A stretch of DNA of 64,000 bases from Straminergon stramineum (lineage: Eukaryota; Streptophyta; Bryopsida; Hypnales; Calliergonaceae). The notes below the pieces were generated by a model. The model saw only the letters and a list, made by a program, of their open reading frames with translations. It did not search any database and was not told the DNA's origin. Shown here piece after piece: positions 10,760 to 22,318 of the stretch. The DNA lies in the NCBI GenBank assembly GCA_963920665.1, contig OY987266.1:22370248-22434247 (forward strand). The letters are read 5' to 3'. Each line of letters opens with the position of its first letter. Position 1 is the stretch's first letter. The translations under genes and the position numbers were made by a program.

Positions 10760-12917
10760 TTTCATAATCATTGCTTCTCAATACTAGAAAGGGGCCTTCT
10801 GGCAAGAATCATTGCTTGACTTTAGGGTATTCATTTTGATGAGGATAATGAACTGCACTCTAGACATGCAAAAACATTAGTGTAATAGCAAAGGGGCGAA
10901 TATATTGGTTAATTGCAGGGTGACGAAATGAGCATACTTAGGCATGACTTCTACGTGACTGTGTACAATCATGATTCAATCGTCCTTTGTGCACATGACT
11001 TATAAATGACTTCTACCAGTTGCGTCTTGGTGACAGTCATTGTCTATGATTGGCCTCAGGATACATTGACGTAGAGGAATTCTCGCTTGCAATGAATGCA
11101 TTGTAGATTCCAATTCTAAAATCGAGTTTTTCAATACTTGTAACTTAGTATAGAATTTACTAGTTCATCTACTAGCTCAAGCATTCATTACTTTCAAGTT
11201 CATTGAAGGTGCGTGATAGTTTGAGAGAACAATTGACTCTTAAGGGAACTCTACTCATGAAGAGGGAGGCCAAAAGGGAAGTAAGGAGGTAGATAGAACA
11301 CAAAATTAGAGGAAACCATGTGCAACAAAGACGAATAAGAACACCAAAAATGAGAAAGAGCATTTGCCCAATGAAGGAGGGGGTGCACGTCTTTCAGAGA
11401 AAAAGGGACAAGGATCTAAGGCCGCGTTATAGCATTATATATGAAGCTTCACTTTAGCAATACATATTGTGTGATCCTCTTCCCATAGTGGGAGGTATTG
11501 TAGGCCAACTTTGGTTGCTACTGCTAGTCTTCCATAAACGAGAAGCTCTTCCAAACTAGCTGTATTCAAAAAAGCCCATGACGTGTTTCTATTTGCCAAC
11601 CAATTAAGCATTACAAAACACAATTTCTTCCCTATAGTGTTTTCCATTTCTCTGCAATAAGAAAACCACAATTGTCATCATTTTCATTTCATATAATATT
11701 ACTTCAATTTTGAGGGCGAAAAGTTTGGCAACTAGGCAACAAGGGACGGTTCATTATGAAGAAAGGGAAACAAAAAGAAACAAAGGGAGTACCTACATAA
11801 ATGTAGACAACAACTAGAGAAGAGTGATGAATTGTAAAAAATAGACCATAAACCACTATGCTAGAACCAAAAAAATGGGGAGAGAGAGTACCTAGAATCA
11901 AAAAAAAAATGACAAGAATCCCACAACGACTACGCTATTTAGGTGCACGATAAATGACATGCTGGAGAGCGACATCTATGGGGCAACCACACAATGAAAG
12001 GGACAAGGGTGGCAATAGAGGGGGCTCCCTCAAGGTATTACATGCCTGTCAGGACCAATATGCAAGAGGATTGAAACATAGCAAAACCTAAAACCCCTAA
12101 CCGTATATTGTGCATGATAAATAAAAAAATTTAGGGAATCAGAAAAATGATGACATCATAAACCCTAAACATATAATTGCATTGCTAAGTACATTGCATT
12201 GAATCCACAGTCATTCTTCATTACTTCTAACTTCCTGACAACTATCGATAGTCATATAGTAACTTAATGATGACTTCCAAGAGTTGCATAGAAGTCATGT
12301 TTTACGACTTAGAACATCCCTGCAACTGAAAGAAGCCCAACGGGGGTTCCGTTCATTTCCGAGACCCTAAGTCAAGACCTAGGGCCGTTAATGAACTCTA
12401 ATTAATGGCGTAAAGCAATACTTCTCATTTAATGATGAATACCTATCTATAGGTCTAATCAATAGAATCTAATCCCCTCCTATCCTTGCTCTTTCACTCA
12501 TAGCTCTCAAGCTCGATCATAGCAAGATCGTGCAACTTGAGTTTGTCAACTCACAGATTAGTCCTCAATAATTAGTACAATTAGATATTAATGTTGAGCC
12601 GCCGAAATTACACTCCCTAATCATTGAACCTATGTTCCTCTTACAACAACCTAAGGATACAAATACTAACTTGTTTGGTAGTTCTTTCCTGTGGGCTTGC
12701 GATGTCGTACTGGAAGCTCCTTCCTCTAAACTTGTGATGTCATGATACACTACGTAAGGACGAAGAGGGTGCAGACGACTCGTAGGCAACTTTGCAATGC
12801 TCATGCGAATTGTGACGCAGTCGTTTGTGATCCCCGCACTCCTTCACTTACCAAAGGCCATGAAAGCACGTGAACGGTATACTAATTGTGTCTGCTATCG
12901 GGAATCAAGGGCAACTG
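10760..12917. promoter_or_regulatory. Central divergent region of the CACTA element
   Basis: About 2.1 kb between the minus-strand tnp2 gene and the plus-strand second gene. Short open frames occur (11172-11363, 11435-11671 and 11704-11901 on the minus strand) but none shows a known domain. The region repeats words such as AGTCATG, GACTTCTA and TGACTTCCAAGAGTTGC. As the two genes point outward from here, it probably holds both promoters; this is inferred from orientation. Confidence 0.4.
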
Positions 12918-13025
12918 ATGGAGAGTCCTCCGCCTGAGAAGTCTGCATACAAATTGTGGAGAAATTGGAACGTGGCAGAGGTTCGGGCAAGAATGCAGCC
13001 CCTTGTTGAAGCTAGACTTGAAATG
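12918..13025 (+). CDS. Putative first coding exon of the CACTA second gene
   Basis: An ATG at 12918 opens a clean frame, MESPPPEKSAYKLWRNWNVA and about 15 further residues, ending at an AT|GTAAGT splice donor. The donor matches the plant consensus, and the composition differs from the AT-rich flanks. No domain is recognised. It lies at the expected 5' end of the plus-strand unit that later carries TNPA-like and FCP1-like parts. The connection to those parts is inferred; I could not confirm the acceptor. A likely later exon begins after TTTGCAG at about 13663. Confidence 0.4.
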
Positions 13026-14215
13026 TAAGTACAGAACTCCCCCAATCATTTGGTTTGATCTTCAAGGCAACAACTATTGCTTGTTATAGGCACTACAACT
13101 ACCTTAGTTGCATAACAAGGATGCTAGATGTTTTGTAAGCAAGCAAAAGCAATGCATTCCTTTCCTCTTTGCACGTGACGAGGACAATATACTCTATGTG
13201 TGCATGAGTGAAACCTCTTTGTTCTATAGTGACATAGGTGGCGGCACAGTAGGGTTTTTGCCAGTAGTCTTTAAGTGTAGAGTGTCGCCTTTTATGTTAG
13301 TGCCATGGTAGTTGTCCCACTGTCGTGAAGAAGTCAAATTCTGTTTGTGGTAACCCCTTCGCAACTAGTTTATAGTCACGTCCGAGTTGCGTACAAGTCG
13401 AAGTGCATTTAATGCACGTTGGCATTGGGAAATGGAGCGCCTATTTCCATGACAGTGCCATGTGGACCCTATTCCCATTGCGGGCACTGAAACCCTTGCG
13501 CCTACGACTCCCGACCCAAACCTCGGATGTTCTCTCTCCTCTTGTGCATGGATTGACTATCCCAATTTTCTTTTCCTAGGCATCCATGATGTTTTGATTT
13601 GTTGTCTAAGTATCTGCTTAGTCATTAAGGATAAATCCCCTCTTCGTTGATTCTGCTTTGCAGGGACAACCCTAACACGAAGAAGAAGGAGGCATCCGAT
13701 GTTGGGAAAGAGAAGGGAGAGTCATAGAAGCCGAAGCGGGGCCTTTGAGGACGCGAGAGGAGGAAAGAGTGGAGCGCAGAAGCAGTAGGGAGACATGTGT
13801 GCTTCGTAGACGACATAAGCAACCACAATGATTCCTCCTCCGAGGCAACAGAGTCCAATGACGAGGCCATCACGAAAGGTATGATGAATCTCGCAATAGC
13901 TTATTCGCATATGCAATAGCAAGCCACCTTGGAGGCAGTGGCGGCAAGTAATTGGGCGTCATGTTTCTATGAATTGAAATTAGGGTTTAAGAGATTGGCA
14001 ACTTAAATCGCTTTGCTATAGTTGAATTTTGATTCACTCATGCCTAAGTTCTACCCACCCGTGGCTAGTAAGCATAGCAATAGAGTGGACATTTTCAACA
14101 TTAAACAATAGCTGAAGCTCACCATCATTGTTTTCTAGTTGTTGTAGCGAATGAGGTTGTGGACTCTAGCGATGAAGACATATCCTTGGAGTAGGAGGAA
14201 CCCTTTCCTCAACCC
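13026..14215 (+). other. Intron-like or decayed part of the CACTA second gene
   Basis: No long frame with a known domain. A TTTGCAG acceptor at about 13657-13663 precedes GGACAACCCTAACACGAAGA and a short lysine/glutamate-rich plus-strand reading. Minus-strand frames at 13625-13922 are low-complexity shadows of this charged segment. Confidence 0.35.
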
Positions 14216-15001
14216 TTGCCGAAGTGGCAACGAGGGATAGGAATTCCAACAAAATCTTCGAAGAAAATCGCAGCCCCTATCCAACCGTTCTTGGAGTGGG
14301 AATCAGATTCCAAAGCTTATGGGTCGCAGACTTTGCAGTGGATGCCAAGGCATTATATGCCTTCCCAAGCTCCACGTGCACCACTTCTATGGTCTCAAGG
14401 ACCACCCCCGCCTTATCAACCTGCATGGCCGAGTCCTCCAAGGTCGAATATATATTCAAAGGTAGTTGGGGTGAGGCGGCACAAGCACCATACAAGGGAG
14501 GTGGTCACCGTGAAGCCTTCTCATATAGAAGTACTCGACAATGGAGACATTGACCAATCTAGGGAGGGGAAGAATGTGTGGGACGAGGCTGTGCGAAACC
14601 TAGTCCCTAAAATCTTGGACCTAAGTATTGGGGAGTGGTCGAAGCAGAAGCTTGAAGCTATCCAGAAGCTTAGAGATGCACTTGACAATGAGTTTGAGTA
14701 CTTAGGGACTCCATTGAGCATGATTGGATTTTGCACAGCCATCACCAAGTATATGAAGTCCTAGAGGTCGTGACTAAAAGCTCGATGGTTGAAAGGAAAT
14801 ACATTGTGCCCAATCTGCATAACTGATGAGCAGTGGAAGCGGATGAAGGCTTACTGGAAGACACCTGCTCAACAGCACAAAGCTGAGATGATGTCTACTG
14901 CCCGCCAATGCGTTGCAAACTATTCCAATGCTAGGAGAAGAGGAAAAGCAAGCAAGGAAGTATACATGGTAAGCCCTTTCAAGCCTTCTCACATCGCGTA
15001 A
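14216..15001 (+). pseudogene. CACTA second gene, TNPA/Ptta-like segment (broken)
   Basis: A 182-residue frame begins MPKWQRG (TTG codon, so the true start is upstream). It runs through a proline-rich part (PPPPYQPAWPSPPRSN) into a helical part (KQKLEAIQKLRDALDNEFEY), then hits stops at 14762. The same sense resumes as ITDEQWKRMKAYWKTPAQQH and then ARQCVANYSNARRRGKASKE to a GGTAAG donor near 14969. The second part resembles plant transposase (Ptta/En/Spm) segments, where W-x(7,9)-S/A-x(n)-R-x(2)-N-x(6)-H/G patterns occur. In CACTA elements this type of gene encodes the DNA-binding TNPA partner. Moderate confidence in the class; the protein is not intact. Confidence 0.5.
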
Positions 15002-15459
15002 TTTGCCTATTGTAATCAAAGATGAAGAGACCTCCCTGCCTTGGTAAGAGAGCATAATTTGTCTTGGCATGGTAAGTGTTAAGTTTGTATGTGGCCTATG
15101 GAGATAGACAGAGAGGAGGTCCAGTAGCCCAGTGAACACCAAAATTGCGGAAGGCCAACACACGAGTCCAATGGAGGGAGATGCGGGAACAGTGAGTTCC
15201 TAATTCATGCAACAACTTTCGTGTTAGTTACTTGGAATTGTGCAATTGAAAGTATCCAACCATGTTGCAAGGGAAGACTTCTTTAGCCCTGTTACTTGTT
15301 CTTGACAATGTTGATATAGTTGAAGTGATGCATTTCGTGAATGCAATCATTCTCATCGCAGGTGAGGTCGTCATTTGTAACAATAGGCATTAGGTACAAC
15401 CTACCATATTGAAATTGTTTCTTTCAAGTACTTGGCAAGGATTGTAAGCGAAGTCTCAG

Positions 15460-15660
15460 GGGAGTAATACCATAGTCATGATTGACTCATTATTGAGTCG
15501 TGACTCAATTGTGATTTAGTCATGACTTAGTGTTTTACCAATTGTAGTTGTAATTTAGTCGTGACTTAGTATTTTACCAGTTCTGAAGTAGTAGTGAGGA
15601 AGTCGTGGATGACTGTCGTGGGTGTTTGAGTCATTGGTGGGGACTTCCATGTAGAGTAGG
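15460..15660. repeat. Internal TAGTCATGACT repeat cluster
   Basis: Direct and inverted copies of (T)AGTC(A/G)TGACT(T/C)A occur several times, including two near-identical blocks ending AGT.TTTTACCAG about 55 bases apart. They resemble the subterminal motif of the element but lie inside it, between two exons of the plus-strand gene. A transposase-binding or regulatory role is possible; this is inference. Confidence 0.55.
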
Positions 15661-15749
15661 AGTGTAAAAAGGCTCCATGTGAATGTAACGCCCTTCTTCT
15701 ATCCATGTGTCATGGATGATAGAGTGCAGGGACAGGTAAATTCGTAACC

Positions 15750-16721
15750 GTGTCCACCATGGCAAGGAGGAAGCGGGATATGGATATGAAATTCGACCAA
15801 TTCATCGAGATAGCATCACAACAATCCTCTACAATTGAGGAGCTCCAGGACATGTTCCAAGACTTCATGAGCCACTCGAAGGCTTCTGAAGACTGCAACC
15901 CATCTGTATCAAAGTTAGTCCTTGAGAATCGGGAGTCTGGAGAACAGAGAGGGGAGGGAAGAAAACGTGCCCGTCTACAACTTGCTAGTGTGGCTGAAAT
16001 GACTTTGTCATCAAAGGAAGAGCCCCCATTGAAGGAACCTCTGCCCCCTCGAAAGAATAAGGCACCAAGGAAGGGACAAGATCCTGCGGACACTAGAAGA
16101 TTAGGGTTTAGGGTGTCGGAAACCGCAGAGGCTAAAACTGAAACCATCCCCTCTACTCCATCACTTGTTTTAGTGCATGTTGTAGATGTCGTGACAAGTG
16201 CAACAGTTCCTACCGAAGTAGACTCACTTATTGACAACAACAAGTCCTGTTGTAGTGGAGACAATGCCGAAATGGAAGATGTAGTGGGCCAAAACTTGGA
16301 AGAGAACAATGAAGAGTCCTCCCCTTTCCTTCAACAAGCAAGTGCAACAAAAGAGTGCGCAACTGTTGCATCTTCGAAGGGTGGTGTATAGGAAGAGGCC
16401 AAGGAAGGGTCACTTGACGTGGCTGTGGTAGCGAAGGTCATGAGGTCGGTGGGTCCGTATAATGAGGCCATGGATTCTGACCCCGTCATCGCAAATATTC
16501 CACAGCTAAAGTCCAAGGTGGTCAATGCTGGCCCCGCCATCACTAAAATCCCTCAACCGAAGTCAAAGGCAGTCGATGCTACCCCGTTTGTCACAGAAGG
16601 TCTTTCGAAGAAAGCGAAGGCGGTCAATGTTCCCCTTGATGGAGCAAGTATTCTTCCCCAGAAGACGAAGAAAACTACTAAGTCACCCTTAAAGGTACAT
16701 GGTGCCTTTGGGGTTCCTTAG
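15750..16721 (+). CDS. CACTA second gene, charged low-complexity segment
   Basis: Two plus-strand frames (213 and 100 residues) separated by one TAG at 16389-16391. The first starts MSTMARRKRDMDMKFDQFIE from a TTG codon, with ATGGCAAGG immediately after as a more likely start, and has a helical stretch (STIEELQDMFQDFMSHSKA). Both are rich in Lys, Pro, Ser and Glu. The second holds three imperfect repeats of the type IPQLKSKVVNAGPAITKIPQ and PKSKAVDATPF. No catalytic domain is present. It lies directly upstream of, and in the same sense as, the FCP1-like domain, so it probably is the N-terminal disordered part of that protein. It may have decayed, since a stop separates the frames. Confidence 0.45.
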
Positions 16722-16724
16722 AAC

Positions 16725-17485
16725 ATGTTGACAAAAGGACGGCCTAACATGATTGATTCTGATGGGGTTGCAGGGAGTACTCAGGGCCGGTCTAAATTAC
16801 TAGTCTTCAACGTCCAAGGGACCTTGCTCGACTATAGTTTGCTCAAAGAAGCAAACCCAAACAGTAAAATCAGATCGACAACGAAAACGGCATTGATGAG
16901 AATCATATTGAGGCCTTGACTGAAGCCATTTCTTTCTCGATTGTTTTGTGCACTTTGTTGTGGCGTTTTGGGGTAGCAAGAGCACGTCTTTCATGGAAGA
17001 CGTAATGCCCACCATGATGGCAAGCCCATTGAAGGGTCCAAACTCAGTTCTCTTATTTGATTGGTCTCAAAAAACAATGTGAGTTCTAGAACATTGGGGA
17101 CGGAGCTCCTACATCATGGGGCAAGAATTTAGCCAAAGTGTACGCAAGGTGGCCGCAATTTAGCGCGAAGAACACTATCATCATAGACAATAAATTATGT
17201 AGGGTCACTTGCAATCCCCTAGAAAACACAATTGTGAATTCTCCGTTCTATGTTAGTGAACTCTCCACATTGTCCAACAACAAGGAATACTTGAAGTGTT
17301 ACATGTGGCCCCTACTGGAGGCTCTCTCAAAATGCTTGGACGTGGCTGCTTTTCGCTTGAAGTACCTGTCACTAGTGCACAAATCAATGGGTGACATGGA
17401 TGCTAAACGCAAGCACAACTCAACATATGAGTTTCTTGATGTTGTGGAAGGTGAAGGGATCAGCGACCCATGTGGTTGTACTTAA
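16725..17485 (+). pseudogene. FCP1/NLI-interacting-factor (HAD phosphatase)-like domain inside the CACTA element
   Basis: Three collinear fragments in three frames form a recognisable FCP1 homology (NIF) domain. Fragment 1 (about 16782-16919) reads SKLLVFNVQGTLLDYSLLKE, the position of HAD motif I. Fragment 2 (about 16930-17090) reads HFVVAFWGSKSTSFMEDVMP and then SVLLFDWSQ, the WSS/WDQ-type region of the family. Fragment 3 (about 17112-17480) reads NTIIIDNKLCRVTCNPLENT, HAD motif III, followed by PLLEALSKCLDVAAFRLKY. Known: FCP1-type enzymes are Mg-dependent protein phosphatases using an Asp in motif I (DxDxT) and DD in motif III. Seen: motif I has Asn in place of the nucleophile Asp, and motif III has D-N instead of D-D, so the protein would probably be inactive even if expressed. 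Frame changes between the fragments may be small indels or unrecognised introns. Capture of a host gene by the transposon is inferred from position. Confidence 0.65.
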
Positions 17486-17539
17486 GAATGTCCGCTCACC
17501 TTCACTTGAGCAACATGTCTAACTCAGTGTGCATGTCTT

Positions 17540-18197
17540 TGTAGAAGAAGCAGCAGCCTCCGGAAACAAGGTCGAAGGCAGTAACAAGGATAGAGAAGAA
17601 GTGGGATGTGTGGTCTAAAAAGGTGCCTTCTCCAACCCTTTTCTATAGGCTTAAATGTACTTCAAGTTTGTAGTGAGAGTTTTTTGATGTTCATGGAAAG
17701 GCAAGATGAAGTAGCAACGCATCGTAGAGACAAAGATACATCAGTCCCCTAAATGTAATGTTTGAGTCATGAGGAAGTAGCGCAGGTGTGGACTTCTAGT
17801 ATTGCGCGCACAGAAGTCGTAGGGAAGTCACGTGAAAGTGGCAACGTAGTTATTTGTGCTCTACATTCGCATTCTCGAATTCGTCCATACTACGATACAT
17901 AATAATTGTCTAACACTATGATTTTTGCAGCTTAAGGTAGGTGACGAAGTCTTCCTTTTCAACCCTTGATCTACGCGTGAGAAAGTGGCGAAGGGGAATG
18001 TGAGCGGATTGCGTGGTGAGCATAAGTTCCACTTCAAGGACATTCTTGAGCCCTGGGTGAAGGTCGACATCTCTCATTATTTTTAGTCTGATGTGGTGCT
18101 TATGTTCCCTGTGGCTGACCCCAACATGCAGAACATTGAAGATGCCAAAGGGAGCTCAGCGCTTAGGCATGAGAAATATGTAAAGTACTTGACTTGA
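17540..18197 (+). pseudogene. CACTA second gene, TNP1/EnSpm-like C-terminal tail
   Basis: A TTTTTGCAG acceptor at 17930 precedes a frame reading LKVGDEVFLFNP, then stop, then REKVAKGNVSGLRGEHKFHF and KDILEPWVKVDI. After a second stop it continues DVVLMFPVADPNMQNIEDAK to a TGA at 18197. The pattern VAKGxxxG, a mid-domain aromatic strand, then V-xx-MFPV and I-DA-G is that of the TNP1/EN/SPM (transposase_23) tail found at the C-terminus of plant TNPA-like proteins. Two in-frame stops indicate decay. An earlier lysine-rich piece at 17544-17670 may be the preceding exon. Confidence 0.55.
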
Positions 18198-19284
18198 GGT
18201 GCCCTCTGCGATCCTAGCAGATTCACATGGTTTGGGAAGTAGTTCAAGAATTGGAGCATGCAAAACTTCAAGACATGTGGTTGTACGTGATGAAAGCCAT
18301 TGTAATTTTGGGGGGTGGCAATGCAGAATTCTCATTTTGAAATCAATTGTGTATACAGTAATGGATTTTGTGATACTGTTGTGCAAGAGGGGCCATGGCC
18401 AAGGTTTGTCTGAAATGTAACATTAGAGTGTAGTAGGGGTCATTCTATAGTAGGGTCGGTTCAATTCAAGGAATGATGTTGCTCTTCTAACATCCTGGAT
18501 GTCAATGATCATGTCTCCCGACGTGTCCTCTAAACCCTTGAGGCACTTCCAACTATCTTTCTTTCCGATGCTAAATGCAACTACAGCTTGTTGCATTCCA
18601 CAACTAAATCGAAACAGATACCTTACTTTCAGACGACTAAGAAATGACTTCATCATAAATGATAGTCTCTATGATCCGGTTTGCGTACTTCATAGTCACT
18701 TGAAACAAATTGGAAAATGACTTAGGTTAAGGTTGTACTAATCATCAATGACTGTGCTACTTATAAATGGCTGCGCAACAGCTGCATGTCACCCTAAATG
18801 TGCAAGATCCACAACTCCCATAACCCTAATGCAGAACTCCAACACAATTAATGCACAACTCTAACACAACTAATTCACAACTCCGACACAACTACTATAT
18901 GACTAGAGAATGACATCTTCTAGGCTACGCCACATCAGATTTAGGAGGGGTGCGACCCAACCAATATTGTACTGCCAAATGTCATACCACATCATCATCC
19001 ACGTCAAATGTATAAAGGGTTGTCGCAACTAGGAAATGACAGGAAAATGATTGCTTATGTAGAAGTCCACATGGCATGCTCGGTTGAGCACTTTCCACGT
19101 CATACTTTGTCATCCATCGGCCCCGTAGAAAGAAAAAGATGGTGATAATACACTTATGTATATGTTCTAAGCATGTAGATTTTAGCTCAATGACAATGAC
19201 AGTTTTCTGACTGCATGCATCCCAGTCATTTTCTAGTCACATTTTCTATAAATGACTTCTAGCAGTCTTAAAATTGTCATTTTT
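18198..19284. promoter_or_regulatory. CACTA right subterminal region
   Basis: Non-coding DNA next to the right terminal repeat. It carries many ATGACT/AGTCAT words, the near-direct repeats CACAACTC(T/C)(A/G)ACACAACTA at 18840-18895, and TAGGAAATGACAGGAAAATGA near 19030. Probable TNPA-binding array; binding is inferred from the family. Confidence 0.5.
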
Positions 19285-19317
19285 CACAGTCATTTATACC
19301 CCCATTTTCTTGTAGTG
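19285..19317 (-). repeat. CACTA right terminal inverted repeat (33 bp)
   Basis: Perfect inverted match to 5986-6018, ending CATTTTCTTGTAGTG, followed by the AAG target duplication at 19318-19320. Confidence 0.95.
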
Positions 19318-19848
19318 AAGATTAAAAGAAAAACTAAATTGTTAGTAGCTCTAAGATGGGATTGAAACACAATAATTCCAACTATGAGATTGTTCTAGAA
19401 AGCAAATTTAACCTTGTCAAACAATGTTTTTTCAGAAATTGTGAAAATTGCATTAAAAAATGAATCCTACTGGTTATTTTTCATAAAGGTGCTTAGATTA
19501 CTCGAAAAACAAGATTGTTCATGACTTTCACATTACTAATCTAAATGGAATGAATAAAAGCTTCACATACACACAAAAATAAGATTTATAGGAAACATTT
19601 AAAAATTTTATTTCAAATTTTTGTGGATTTTTTGAGCCCATCTACTTGAAAATTATGTTTAAAATGGCATCACTTTTGCTCTTGAGAATTTCTTAAAATA
19701 AAAATTATATTCCCACATAGTTAATAATTTTTTCAATCTTATGACGAAGTTTAAAAAAAATTACCAAATATTGAGGTCACAGGAACCTGCCCAAACTCCT
19801 AAGAGTTCCCCAGGGGGACTCTTGGTTAGTTGGTCCTTTAATGTTGTA
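19318..19848 (-). mobile_element. TTAA-flanked element copy 1, right part
   Basis: Continuation of the element interrupted at 5985. It holds the family interior in reverse orientation and ends TTGGTCCTTTAATGTTG, a worn form of the TGGTCCTTTAGGGGTTAA terminus. Its terminal TTAA has mutated. The next family member starts only about 12 bases later. Confidence 0.7.
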
Positions 19849-19859
19849 ACTAATAATGA

Positions 19860-20726
19860 TTAACCCCTAAAAGTCCATAGATCCAAAGAGTGAATGCATC
19901 TTGGTCAACCTCCATTGCAACTTTCAAAATAACTATTTTTGAAATTAAATTTCGACTAAGAAAATAAAGATTGACAAGTTTTGTTACTACTCCAATTTTA
20001 AATTTTGAGAAATGTCAAATATTGAAAGAATTATTGCAATTCAAAGCTCCATGTGTTAGAATCCGAATAACACAATATAGTGCGTTTTTCATTCATAATT
20101 TTTTTTCTTAAGAGGAATTTTTAAATTAAATTATAAAACCATGTTTCTCATTCTACCCTTTATTTACCATAAAAATTATGAAGTATTATAATATATATTA
20201 TAATTGATATAATTTTAATTTCCACCTTTAGCTTTAAAAAATCACAAGAATTTGATTTTTCCATAAAAATTATTGAAAAAATACAACATAAGTAGAAAAA
20301 TGCATTTTTTCTACTAGAAAAAGATATCAAAATTTTACACATCAATTCAAGAGAATAATAAATCTGGTTTGATAGTCGAATTTGACTTCAGGGTCTTTGT
20401 TGCAAATTTCTTGGGTGTAAAAACAAAATAATCAATTGAAAATTTTCATAGTAATCTCTATTTCTACTTGCACCTCTTGAAAAAATTTCAAATAAATTGG
20501 ATTGTTTTTGCTATTAATTACTCATTTTTATTCAATATTTGCAACAAAATTGATAACAATTACAATTTTTCATGAAAAAAATTGGAATTTCTCAAAGTGA
20601 TATAGAATTTAGTGTATCAAATAATGATAATATAAGATTTTTGTTTGAACATAATTTCAAAGGCTAAATTTAGCTCATACAAGAAATTTGACCATTTCAC
20701 AATGAATCAAGTCCTTTAGGGGCTAA
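19860..20726. mobile_element. TTAA-flanked element copy 2
   Basis: Begins TTAACCCCTAAAAGTCCA and ends AAGTCCTTTAGGGGCTAA, so the termini are inverted repeats and one flanking TTAA has changed to CTAA. At 867 bp it is close to the family size. The interior is AT-rich and non-coding, and is more diverged than the copies at 48, 55 and 60 kb, so I cannot assign orientation. Confidence 0.75.
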
Positions 20727-22318
20727 GGTGAAAACACCTAAAACCATCCTTGTATCCATTGGTGCACCTAATAAAAGTCATAGAATTTGAGAATAGATTG
20801 TCACTCAAAATGGCATCTGATGCTTGGAGTATAACGAGGGGTATTTAAGGCCACGCATGGGGTACAATAGGAACATATCATAGTGATTATTGAGCAGATT
20901 TTTTGATGATTAAGACCATATTAGGGACATCTAAGTAGTTGCCACCATGTCATTAAGGTAACCAAATTAGCATAGACTACCAACACAAACTACTTCCAAT
21001 TACTTGAGGACATATTATAATCAAATTTGACATGATTCAAGGGCTCTAGTATGTCCTTTTGGGGATTTATATAGGTAATGAGCGGTGCTAAACAAGGTTA
21101 GAAATAGACAAGTCTAGGGTGGGTTTCAATGGTGTACACTTTTTCTACTTTGAAATATTATGGAGCTCACACAGGTGGTCCAAAAAATATACTTGTTTTT
21201 TTAAATTCATGAAACCCAATTGCAAAACATAGAAAAAATAATCCCTCTACCAAATGCAACTTACAACTAACAATTACAAATGTATTTCAACAAACTTATT
21301 CAAAAACTGTCAATAGTTAGGATTTAATTAATAATAAAAAAAATTCACCTTTAATTATCAAATTTTGTACGTATTTATTATAAAAATTATATGTCTAATT
21401 TCAAAGACATAATTCATAATTCAAAATCTACAATTTATGCATGTGAATCAATACAAAATTATTTTTTGAAACTATTGGACAATGGCATAGTGCACTAGCT
21501 TTAATTTTGCAATGCACCATTTTTTATTGTCCATAAGGATCTTTAAAATTTTCAAACATCACCCGCTAAATCATGACTTACTATTTTGCAAGAAAAAAAT
21601 TATATAGATAGAATGTTGTATCATTTATTTGAGAAAGTTTGAAAAAAGAAATTTTAAATTTAAATGAAGACTTTAGTAAAATGCCTATGTACTATCATAC
21701 TACCTCAATGCACTCCAAAATTCCAAAAGAAAAAAAAAGAATGCTGTAAATGAAACCTTGAATTTTTCTGAAAAATAAATATGTGAAATGAAACCACAAA
21801 ATGGGTTTTTTCTTACATAATTTTATTTTCGTATTAACCCTTTTTGAGTGATTTATTATCTCTCCATGTTAAATTTTTTATGATGTTTTAATTTTTTGAA
21901 TGTAGTTCTAAATAGAAATCTTTCGGTAGAATTTACAATGAAAAATCAGATATAGAATTAAAATTGGAATTTTTTTATCTTAATATTGTTGTTGTTTGGT
22001 GAAAGTAATATTAATGAAAGTTTTCAAAATTCTATATCATCAAAAAAACTAGTGTGCCATTTGCCGTTGCCATAGCCAAAATAAATAAAAAGTAATTTTC
22101 TAATTTTTTTAATCATACAAAATTTGAAATTCAATAACTATCATGCCGTAGGTCCAAACACCACAAAACAAAGCTTGTGCACTCTCCTCACCAAGGGCTT
22201 TCCGATGGTACAAAGAATATGACCAAGGGATGCATGGTCCAGGAGATCTCACCATAACAAAGAAACAAAACAAAACAAAACAAACAACCTAACTCAAGGT
22301 ATGGATTTTTTTGGCAAA
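20727..22318. other. AT-rich intergenic DNA, nothing recognised
   Basis: Very AT-rich, with only short chance frames. A short AAACA repeat (about five units) occurs near 22262-22286. No transposon ends or conserved coding pieces were seen. Confidence 0.55.

Larger units (their letters stand above)
5986..19317. mobile_element. 13.3-kb CACTA (En/Spm) DNA transposon
   Basis: Seen: terminal inverted repeats of 33 bases match perfectly, beginning CACTACAAGAAAATGGGGGT at both ends. The 3-bp target duplication AAG lies at 5983-5985 and 19318-19320. Inside are tnp2-type transposase modules on the minus strand (6.8-10.75 kb) and a second gene-like unit on the plus strand (12.9-18.2 kb). Many short subterminal motifs such as TGACTAGAAAATGACT occur within about 700 bp of each end. 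Known: this organisation is typical of autonomous plant CACTA elements. The identical ends and intact duplication suggest a fairly recent insertion, but stop codons in the coding parts suggest that this copy no longer makes its own transposase. Base composition is visibly less AT-rich than the flanks. Confidence 0.95.

Noticed and set aside
15710..16309. 199-codon minus-strand frame rich in Ser
   Set aside because: It is the antisense shadow of the Lys/Glu-rich plus-strand frame, and neighbouring parts on the plus strand carry recognisable domains.
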